Source: Rhabditoides inermis
Lineage: Eukaryota > Nematoda > Chromadorea > Rhabditida > Rhabditidae
Length of the DNA stretch: 64,000 nucleotides
Direction: 5' to 3'
Assembly (NCBI GenBank): GCA_963966185.1
Contig: CAWZYM010000191.1
Coordinates: 512,001-576,000 of the forward strand
Shown: positions 54,801 to 64,000 of the stretch, piece after piece
Position numbering within the stretch: the first letter of the stretch is position 1
How the letters are laid out: each line of letters begins with the position of its first letter
Translations under genes and position numbers: made by a program
Notes under the pieces: model-generated
The model's database searches: none
What the model was told of the DNA's origin: nothing
What the model saw: only the letters and a program-made list of their open reading frames with translations

Positions 54801-57800
54801 CTTCCGCCATCGGGGGTATAGCTCAGGGGTAGAGCGCTCGCTTTGCATGCGAGAAGTCTGGGGTTCGAATCCCCATACCTCCATGTATTTTAGCCCAACC
54901 GAGATCCAATAGAAACGCGCACGACTCTCGTTTGTTTCCACTCCCGCCATCGGGGGTATAGCTCAGGGGTAGAGCGCTCGCTTTGCATGCGAGAAGTCTG
55001 GGGTTCGAATCCCCATACCTCCATGTATTTTTGCCCAACCGAGATGCAATAGAAACGCGCACGACTCTCGTTTGTTTCCACTTCCGCCATCGGGGGTATA
55101 GCTCAGGGGTAGAGCGCTCGCTTTGCATGCGAGAAGTCTGGGGTTCGAATCCCCATACCTCCATGTATTTTAGCCCAACCGAGATCCAATAGAAACGCGC
55201 ACGACTCTCGTGTGTTTCCACTTCCGCCATCGGGGGTATAGCTCAGGGGTAGAGCGCTCGCTTTGCATGCGAGAAGTCTGGGGTTCGAATCCCCATACCT
55301 CCATGTATTTTTGTCCAACCGAGATCCAATAGAAACGCGCACGACTCTCGTTTGTTTCCACTTCCGCCGTCGGGGGTATAACTCAGGGGTAGAGCGCTCG
55401 CTTTGCATGCGAGAAGTCTGGGGTTCGAATCCCCATACCTCCATGTATTTTTGCCCAATCGAGATCTAATAGGAACGCGCACGACTCTCGTTTGTTTCCA
55501 CTTCCGCTATCGGGGGTATAGCTCAGGGGTAGAGCGCTCGCTTTGCATGCGAGAAGTCTGGGGTTCGAATCCCCATACCTCCATGTATTTTTGCCCAACC
55601 GAGATGCAATAGAAACCCGCACGACTCTCGTTTGTTTCCACTTCCGCCATCGGGGGTATAGCTCAGGGGTAGAGCGCTCGCTTTGCATGCGAGAAGTCTG
55701 GGGTTCGAATCCCCATACCTCCATGTATTTTTGCTCAGTCCAGATCCAATAGAAACGCGCACGACTCTCGTTTGTTTCCACTTCCACCATCGGGTGTATA
55801 GCTCAGGGGTAGAGCGCTCGCTTTGCATGCGAGAAGTCTGGGGTTCGAGGCCCCATACCTCCATGTATTTTTGCCCAGCCCAGATCCAATAGAAACGCGC
55901 ACGACTCTCGTTTGTTTCCACTCCCGCCATCGGGGGTATAGCTCAGGGGTAGAGCGCTCGCTTTGCATGCGAGAAGTCTGGGGTTCGAATCCCCATACCT
56001 CCATGTATTTTTGCTCAGTCCAGATCCAATAGAAACGCGCACGACTCTCGTTTGTTTCCACTTCCACCATCGGGTGTATAGCTCAGGGGTAGAGCGCTCG
56101 CTTTGCATGCGAGAAGTCTGGGGTTCGAATCCCCATACCTCCATGTATTTTTGCCCAACCGAGATGCAATAGAAACGCGCACGACTCTCGTTTGTTTCCA
56201 CTTCCGCCATCGGGGGTATAGCTCAGGGGTAGAGCGCTCGCTTTGCATGCGAGAAGTCTGGGGTTCGAATCCCCATACCTCCATGTATTTTTGCCCAACC
56301 GAGATGCAATAGAAACGCGCACGACTCTCGTTTGTTTCCACTTCCGCCGTCGGGGGTATAGCTCAGGGGTAGAGCGCTCGCTTTGCATGCGAGAAGTCTG
56401 GGGTTCGAATCCCCATACCTCCATGTATTTTTGCCCAACCGAGATGCAATAGAAACGCGCACGACTCTCGTTTGTTTCCACTTCCGCCATCGGGGGTATA
56501 GCTCAGGGGTAGAGCGCTCGCTTTGCATGCGAGAAGTCTGGGGTTCGAATCCCCATACCTCCATGTATTTTAGCCCAACCGAGATCCAATAGAAACGCGC
56601 ACGACTCTCGTGTGTTTCCACTTCCGCCATCGGGGGTATAGCTCAGGGGTAGAGCGCTCGCTTTGCATGCGAGAAGTCTGGGGTTCGAATCCCCATACCT
56701 CCATGTATTTTTGTCCAACCGAGATCCAATAGAAACGCGCACGACTCTCGTTTGTTTCCACTTCCGCCGTCGGGGGTATAACTCAGGGGTAGAGCGCTCG
56801 CTTTGCATGCGAGAAGTCTGGGGTTCGAATCCCCATACCTCCATGTATTTTTGCCCAATCGAGATCTAATAGGAACGCGCACGACTCTCGTTTGTTTCCA
56901 CTTCCGCTATCGGGGGTATAGCTCAGGGGTAGAGCGCTCGCTTTGCATGCGAGAAGTCTGGGGTTCGAATCCCCATACCTCCATGTATTTTTGCCCAACC
57001 GAGATGCAATAGAAACCCGCACGACTCTCGTTTGTTTCCACTTCCGCCATCGGGGGTATAGCTCAGGGGTAGAGCGCTCGCTTTGCATGCGAGAAGTCTG
57101 GGGTTCGAATCCCCATACCTCCATGTCTTTTTGCCCAACCGAAATCCAATAGAAACGCGCACGACTCTCGTTTGTTTCCACTTCCGCCATCGGGGGTATA
57201 GCTCAGGGGTAGAGCGCTCGCTTTGCATGCGAGAAGTCTGGGGTTCGAATCCCCATACCTCCATGTATTTTTGCCCAACCGAGATCCAATAGAAACGCGC
57301 ACGACTCTCGTTTGTTTCCACTTCCGCCATCGGGGGTATAGCTCAGGGGTAGAGCGCTCGCTTTGCATGCGAGAAGTCTGGGGTTCGAATCCCCATACCT
57401 CCATGTATTTTTGTCCAACCGAGATCCAATAGAAACGCGCACGACTCTCGTTTGTTTCCACTTCCGCTATCGGGGGTATAGCTCAGGGGTAGAGCGCTCG
57501 CTTTGCATGCGAGAAGTCTGGAGTTCGAATCCCCATACCTCCATGTATTTTTGCCCAATCGAGATCCAATAGAAACGCGCACGACTCTCGTTTGTTTCCA
57601 CTTCCGCCGTCGGGGGTATAACTCAGGGGTAGAGCGCTCGCTTTGCATGCGAGAAGTCTGGGGTTCGAATCCCCATACCTCCATGTATTTTTGCCCAATC
57701 GAGATCTAATAGGAACGCGCACGACTCTCGTTTGTTTCCACTTCCGCTATCGGGGGTATAGCTCAGGGGTAGAGCGCTCGCTTTGCATGCGAGAAGTCTG

Positions 57801-60800
57801 GGGTTCGAATCCCCATACCTCCATGTATTTTTGTCCAACCGAGATCCAATAGAAACGCGCACGACTCTCGTTTGTTTCCACTTCCGCCGTCGGGGGTATA
57901 GCTCAGGGGTAGAGCGCTCGCTTTGCATGCGAGAAGTCTGGGGTTCGAATCCCCATACCTCCATGTATTTTTGCCCAGCCCAGATCCAATAGAAACGCGC
58001 ACAACTCTCGTTTGTTTCCACTTCCGCCGTCGGGGGTATAGCTCAGGGGTAGAGCGCTCGCTCTGCATGCGAGAAGTCTGGGGTTCGAATTCCCATACCT
58101 CCATGTATTTTAGCCCAACCGAGATCCAATAGAAACGCGCACGACTCTCGTTTGTTTCCACTTCCACCATCGGGTGTATAGCTCAGGGGTAGAGCGCTCG
58201 CTTTGCATGCGAGAAGTCTGGGGTTCGAATCCCCATACCTCCATGTATTTTAGCCCAACCGAGATCCAATAGAAACGCGCACGACTCTCGTGTGTTTCCA
58301 CTTCCGCCATCGGGGGTATAGCTCAGGGGTAGAGCGCTCGCTTTGCATGCGAGAAGTCTGGGGTTCGAATCCCCATACCTCCATGTATTTTTGTCCAACC
58401 GAGATCCAATAGAAACGCGCACGACTCTCGTTTGTTTCCACTTCCGCCGTCGGGGGTATAACTCAGGGGTAGAGCGCTCGCTTTGCATGCGAGAAGTCTG
58501 GGGTTCGAATCCCCATACCTCCATGTATTTTTGCCCAATCGAGATCTAATAGGAACGCGCACGACTCTCGTTTGTTTCCACTTCCGCTATCGGGGGTATA
58601 GCTCAGGGGTAGAGCGCTCGCTTTGCATGCGAGAAGTCTGGGGTTCGAATCCCCATACCTCCATGTATTTTTGCCCAACCGAGATGCAATAGAAACCCGC
58701 ACGACTCTCGTTTGTTTCCACTTCCGCCATCGGGGGTATAGCTCAGGGGTAGAGCGCTCGCTTTGCATGCGAGAAGTCTGGGGTTCGAATCCCCATACCT
58801 CCATGTATTTTTGCCCAACCGAAATCCAATAGAAACGCGCACGACTCTCGTTTGTTTCCACTTCCGCCATCGGGGGTATAGCTCAGGGGTAGAGCGCTCG
58901 CTTTGCATGCGAGAAGTCTGGGGTTCGAATCCCCATACCTCCATGTATTTTTGCCCAACCGAGATCCAATAGAAACGCGCACGACTCTCGTTTGTTTCCA
59001 CTTCCGCCATCGGGGGTATAGCTCAGGGGTAGAGCGCTCGCTTTGCATGCGAGAAGTCTGGGGTTCGAATCCCCATACCTCCATGTATTTTTGTCCAACC
59101 GAGATCCAATAGAAACGCGCACGACTCTCGTTTGTTTCCACTTCCGCTATCGGGGGTATAGCTCAGGGGTAGAGCGCTCGCTTTGCATGCGAGAAGTCTG
59201 GAGTTCGAATCCCCATACCTCCATGTATTTTTGCCCAATCGAGATCCAATAGAAACGCGCACGACTCTCGTTTGTTTCCACTTCCGCCGTCGGGGGTATA
59301 ACTCAGGGGTAGAGCGCTCGCTTTGCATGCGAGAAGTCTGGGGTTCGAATCCCCATACCTCCATGTATTTTTGCCCAATCGAGATCTAATAGGAACGCGC
59401 ACGACTCTCGTTTGTTTCCACTTCCGCTATCGGGGGTATAGCTCAGGGGTAGAGCGCTCGCTTTGCATGCGAGAAGTCTGGGGTTCGAATCCCCATACCT
59501 CCATGTATTTTTGTCCAACCGAGATCCAATAGAAACGCGCACGACTCTCGTTTGTTTCCACTTCCGCCGTCGGGGGTATAGCTCAGGGGTAGAGCGCTCG
59601 CTTTGCATGCGAGAAGTCTGGGGTTCGAATCCCCATACCTCCATGTATTTTTGCCCAGCCCAGATCCAATAGAAACGCGCACAACTCTCGTTTGTTTCCA
59701 CTTCCGCCGTCGGGGGTATAGCTCAGGGGTAGAGCGCTCGCTCTGCATGCGAGAAGTCTGGGGTTCGAATTCCCATACCTCCATGTATTTTTGTCCAACC
59801 GAGATCCAATAGAAACGCGCACGACTCTCGTTTGTTTCCACTTCCGCCGTCGGGGGTATAGCTCAGGGGTAGAGCGCTCGCTTTGCATGCGAGAAGTCTG
59901 GAGTTCGAATCCTCATACCTCCATGTATTTTTGCCCAGCCCAGATCCAATAGAAACGCGCACGACTCTCGTTTGTTTCCACTTCCGCCGTCGGGGGTATA
60001 GCTCAGGGGTAGAGCGCTCGCTTTGCATGCGAGAAGTCTGGGGTTCGAATCCCCATACCTCCATGTATTTTTGTCCAACCGAGATCCAATAGAAACGCGC
60101 ACGACTCTCGTTTGTTTCCACTCCCGCCATCGGGGGTATAGCTCAGGGGAAGAGCGCTCGCTTTGCATGCGAGAAGTCTGGGGTTCGAATCCCCATACCT
60201 CCATGTATTTTTGTCCAACCGAGATCCAATAGAAACGCGCACGACTCTCGTTTGTTTCCACTTCCGCCGTCGGGGGTATAGCTCAGGGGTAGAGCGCTCG
60301 CTTTGCATGCGAGAAGTCTGGGGTTCGAATCCCCATACCTCCATGTATTTTTGCCCAGCCCAGATCCAATAGAAACGCGCACAACTCTCGTTTGTTTCCA
60401 CTTCCGCCGTCGGGGGTATAGCTCAGGGGTAGAGCGCTCGCTCTGCATGCGAGAAGTCTGGGGTTCGAATTCCCATACCTCCATGTATTTTTGTCCAACC
60501 GAGATCCAATAGAAACGCGCACGACTCTCGTTTGTTTCCACTTCCGCCGTCGGGGGTATAGCTCAGGGGTAGAGCGCTCGCTTTGCATGCGAGAAGTCTG
60601 GGGTTCGAATCCCCATACCTCCATGTATTTTTGCCCAATCGAGATCTAATAGAAACGCGCACGACTCTCGTTTGTTTCCACTCCCGCCATCGGGGGTATA
60701 GCTCAGGGGTAGAGCGCTCGCTTTGCATGCGAGAAGTCTGGGGTTCGAATCCCCATACCTCCATGTATTTTTGTCCAACCGAGATCCAATAGAAACGCGC

Positions 60801-61111
60801 ACGACTCTCGTTTGTTTCCACTTCCGCCGTCGGGGGTATAACTCAGGGGTAGAGCGCTCGCTTTGCATGCGAGAAGTCTGGAGTTCGAATCCTCATACCT
60901 CCATGTATTTTTGCCCAGCCCAGATCCAATAGAAACGCGCACGACTCTCGTTTGTTTCCACTTCCGCCGTCGGGGGTATAGCTCAGGGGTAGAGCGCTCG
61001 CTTTGCATGCGAGAAGTCTGGGGTTCGAATCCCCATACCTCCATGTATTTTTGTCCAACCGAGATCCAATAGAAACGCGCACGACTCTCGTTTGTTTCCA
61101 CTCCCGCCATC

Positions 61112-61189
61112 GGGGGTATAGGTCAGGGGTAGAGCGCTCGCTTTGCATGCGAGAAGTCTGGGGTTCGAATCCCCATACCTATACCTCCA
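61112..61189 (+). tRNA. tRNA-Ala copy with 6-bp duplication, second instance
   Basis: Identical anomaly to the copy at 51726, 67 units away, with matching neighbours. Confidence 0.85.
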
Positions 61190-61817
61190 TGTATTTTTGC
61201 CCAATCGAGATCTAATAGAAACGCGCACGACTCTCGTTTGTTTCCACTCCCGCCATCGGGGGTATAGCTCAGGGGTAGAGCGCTCGCTTTGCATGCGAGA
61301 AGTCTGGGGTTCGAATCCCCATACCTCCATGTATTTTTGCCCAGCCCAGATCCAATAGAAACGCGCACGACTCTCGTTTGTTTCCACTCCCGCCATCGGG
61401 GGTATAGCTCAGGGGTAGAGCGCTCGCTTTGCATGCGAGAAGTCTGGGGTTCGAATCCCCATACCTCCATGTATTTTTGCTCAGTCCAGATCCAATAGAA
61501 ACGCGCACGACTCTCGTTTGTTTCCACTTCCACCATCGGGTGTATAGCTCAGGGGTAGAGCGCTCGCTTTGCATGCGAGAAGTCTGGGGTTCGAATCCCC
61601 ATACCTCCATGTATTTTTGCTCAGTCCAGATCCAATAGAAACGCGCACGACTCTCGTTTGTTTCCACTTCCACCATCGGGTGTATAGCTCAGGGGTAGAG
61701 CGCTCGCTTTGCATGCGAGAAGTCTGGGGTTCGAATCCCCATACCTCCATGTATTTTTGCCCAGCCCAGATCCAATAGAAACGTGCACGACTCTCGTTTG
61801 TTTCCACTTCCGCCGTC

Positions 61818-61889
61818 GGGGGTATAACTCAGGGGTAGAGCGCTCGCTTTGCATGCGAGAAGTCTGGGGTTCGAATCCCCATACCTCCA
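61818..61889 (+). tRNA. last tRNA-Ala copy of the array
   Basis: Full length, but A box TATAACTCAG. The following spacer breaks off after GCCCAGCCCAGA, where unique GC-rich sequence begins at about 61911. Confidence 0.9.
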
Positions 61890-61910
61890 TGTATTTTTGC
61901 CCAGCCCAGA

Positions 61911-62330
61911 CTAGCGCTCCGGCGCGCTGCCGCGCGCCTACGCACTAGGTATACGAAAAAGAAAATAGAAGAATAGTTCGTCTTGCATGTTTGATAGTTG
62001 ATTGCTCTCCAATGACTCTTGCGAAGTAACATATACTCTGCGCCAGAGCGATAGTTTTCGATCTACCTCGCTTGCAGTTCGAAATACGGTACCATAACCG
62101 TCTGTCTCTCTTGTTTTGTGCGCTATTGCCAAGAGCTGACTCTCCGTCTTCCTCTGATCTACCCCACCGCGCGCAACTTATTGCGAGCATAGAACTATAC
62201 ACGCAAGGGTTGTAGTTGAAGTGTTCAAGTTCTTTGTATTTTGTATATGTAGCTTATTTTTTTGTCTTTTCTAACTATCTCTCCTACTTCTTTTTCACCT
62301 ATTTTATGTTTCACAGATGTACACCGCCCC
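61911..62330. other. unique sequence right of the tRNA-Ala array
   Basis: A short GC-rich segment (CTCCGGCGCGCTGCCGCGCG) and then AT-rich DNA. No further PAS-domain exon or other gene recognised. Confidence 0.5.
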
Positions 62331-62379
62331 ATCTCTTTCTCCTCTACACTAATCTGTCTACTTTCCATCCTATCTCCCT

Positions 62380-62560
62380 CCTCCCCCCCCGCCTCTCTCT
62401 CCCTCCCTCTCTCTCTCTCTCTCTCTTTCTTTCTCTCTTTCTCTCTCTTTCTCCCCTCGACACAGTTCTACTTTCCCCTATCTCTCCTCTCTCTCTTCTC
62501 CCTCTACCACTGTCTCCCTATCTCTTTCTCTCTTTCTCTTTCTCTCTCATTATTATGTTC
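62380..62560. repeat. pyrimidine-rich (CT)n/TTTCTCTC region
   Basis: Long runs of CTCTCT, CTTTCTCT and CCCTCC; open frames here are repeat artefacts. Confidence 0.85.
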
Positions 62561-62758
62561 TCTAGAAACAGTATTATATTCTCTTTTGTCTACTCTACTG
62601 TCAACTTTCTAGAGACAATACTAATACTACATATGCTTTTGTTTGTCTACTGCATCTTTTTCTTTCAATGTGACAGAAACTTTCTAGAGACACTTTCTAG
62701 AGATACTATGTTTTCTTCTGTCTACTTCCACCTTTCGTCACCTCTTCCACTCTTATTT

Positions 62759-63019
62759 TCACATCTGCAGTAATCACTATCACTGCGACTTGCGAAAGAC
62801 AGTTATGTCTACTCTCCCTTTTCTCTCCTCTTTTCTCTCTTCTACCTTCTCTCTCTCTCCCCATCTTTCTCTCTCTTGTCTATTCTCACGTCTCCGCATC
62901 AGTGACAACAATTTTCTAGAGACAGTACTATGGCACCTTCTGTCTACTCTTCTACTCTCACGTCTACAGCAGTCACTGCGACTACGGAGAGACAGTTATG
63001 CCTATTCTCCCTCCTTTCT

Positions 63020-63070
<51 letters not shown>

Positions 63071-63225
63071 AAAAACTCACGTCTTCGCAGCGGTGACAAC
63101 AACATTCTAGAAAAAGTACAATGTTACCTTCTGTCTACTCTTCTTCTCTCACGTCTGCAGCAGTCACTGCGACTTTCGAGAGACATTTATGCCTACTCTC
63201 TCTCTCTCTTCCCTCCTTCTCCTAC

Positions 63226-63282
<57 letters not shown>

Positions 63283-63415
63283 TTCTTTTGTCTATTCTCA
63301 CGTCTCTGCATCGGTGACAACAACTTTCTAGAGACAGTACTATGGCACCTTCTGTCTACTCTTCTATTCTCACATCTGCAGTAGTCACTGCGACTTTCGA
63401 GAGACAGTTATGTAA
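62759..63415 (+). repeat. about 200-bp tandem satellite with embedded (CT)n
   Basis: Three and a half units marked by CA(C/T)(A/G)TCTGCAGNAGTCACTG at 62759, 62960, 63149 and 63371. Each contains GAGAGACAGTTATG, a variable (CT)n tract, GTGACAACAA and TCTAGAGACAGTACTATG. Unit lengths (about 201, 189 and 222) differ mainly in the CT tract. Confidence 0.8.
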
Positions 63416-64000
63416 AAACTTTATTAAGCAGAAAGTACTAATCTCTTATCTACTGTCTTCTTTCCCTACTGTCTACTCTCTCACGTTCTGAAAATATAAT
63501 TTGATCGCCTGTGCTTGCCAAATGACATGTAAGGTGAACTCGATTCTCACCTCACCTCACTTCCACTCGACACTGTACTGCATCGAAAAGCGGAATTTCA
63601 GTCTGAATATGTACAAGAGTATAAGTAATAAACTCAAAACTTAGTTTCAACTGAAAAAAGAAGCAGTCCATAGTTCTATATTACGCCTACAATGACTCCG
63701 AGAAAAGAAGCCGGCTGGCGCGCCCTAACTCGTTGTGCGCATGTCTGAAGTAACTTGATAGAGTTTGAAATTGGATTGATCTTCACAAAACATAATATAT
63801 TGACTGAACTTGTCATGAAACACTTTCCTTGTCTTTTAGAACCTCAAACTCGTCGTTTCGTGGAAATTATTAGTTGAAGTTACAAATTTTGTCTTTTTTT
63901 TCAACTGACTCAATCCATTATTGTTATATATAGACATAATCCTATCAAAAAAGACACAACTGAGTGGATATGGGTCAGTGATTGCGAATGCCAACTATTC
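63416..64000. other. AT-rich non-coding sequence at the window end
   Basis: No open frame of note, RNA gene or repeat recognised. Confidence 0.5.

Larger units (their letters stand above)
38417..61889 (+). tRNA. tandem array of 168 tRNA-Ala(UGC) genes, 140-bp unit
   Basis: Each unit has a 72-nt tRNA and a 68-bp spacer. Acceptor GGGGGTA/TACCTCC, anticodon arm CTCGC-TTTGCAT-GCGAG (anticodon TGC), T arm TGGGG-TTCGAAT-CCCCA, discriminator A; A box TAGCTCAGGGG, B box GGTTCGAATCC; TTTTT about 6 nt downstream. Starts: 38417, 38557, 38698, 38839, then every 140 to 39399; 39547, then every 140 to 41087; 41227 (one G missing), 41366, then every 140 to 51726; 51872, then every 140 to 61112; 61258, then every 140 to 61818. 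The sum of indels (+1, +1, +8, -1, +6, +6) closes exactly on 167 intervals. Many copies carry A-box changes (TATAACTCAG) or T-stem changes (GAGTTCG). All frames in the region are shadows of the repeat. Confidence 0.96.

Noticed and set aside
38304..61889. CRISPR-like regular repeat array
   Set aside because: Units are 140 bp, the conserved part is a tRNA, spacers are themselves repeated, and the DNA is eukaryotic.
38448..61948. Open frames of 69-231 codons on both strands
   Set aside because: They are translations of the 140-bp tRNA-Ala unit; no codon structure or start context, and they tile the array with its period.

Overview
The window is eukaryotic and most likely from a nematode, probably a rhabditid. 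The evidence is GT-AG introns whose acceptors are mostly TTTCAG, TTGCAG or CTGCAG, two acceptor-like sites directly in front of start codons (as in spliced-leader trans-splicing), a class-2 'lips'-type secreted lipase, a secreted two-domain C-type lectin, and a bHLH-PAS factor of the NPAS1/NPAS3/trachealess type. The species is not known to me. Exon coordinates were read by hand from splice sites and reading phase; no alignment was run.

Layout. (1) 1-16124: a tandem array of about 175-bp units, each carrying one tRNA-Glu(UUC) gene on the + strand. There are 63 copies up to 11008 and 17 more from 13256, the last degenerate. The array is split by a 2.2-kb element at 11009-13235 with 288-bp terminal inverted repeats and a TAA target duplication; it carries a small Cys-rich ORF. 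(2) 16126-38300: a gene island of about 22 kb. It holds an eight-exon secreted lipase (18076-20077), an eleven-exon secreted double C-type lectin (21026-31967) whose first intron is filled with transposons, a broken and partly inverted lectin paralogue (33055-36475), and the first five exons of a bHLH-PAS gene (36840-38159). (3) 38304-61889: a second tandem array, 168 full copies of a 140-bp unit with tRNA-Ala(UGC), all + strand, preceded by one 5'-truncated copy. It begins within about 150 bp of the bHLH-PAS splice donor, so it appears to sit inside that gene's PAS-domain intron. (4) 61910-64000: non-coding, pyrimidine-rich satellite and AT-rich DNA; no further bHLH-PAS exon was found.

About 40 kb of the 64 kb is therefore single-isoacceptor tRNA satellite DNA. 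The copies keep A and B boxes and a T-run terminator just downstream, so many could be transcribed by RNA polymerase III, but mutated copies have been amplified together with good ones in higher-order blocks. Two transposon-like elements also carry tRNA-like A-box/B-box modules inside their inverted repeats, and the same foldback family is nested in both. This tRNA-rich organisation is the most unusual thing in the window. The protein genes are otherwise typical nematode secreted and regulatory genes and do not form an operon or pathway together.
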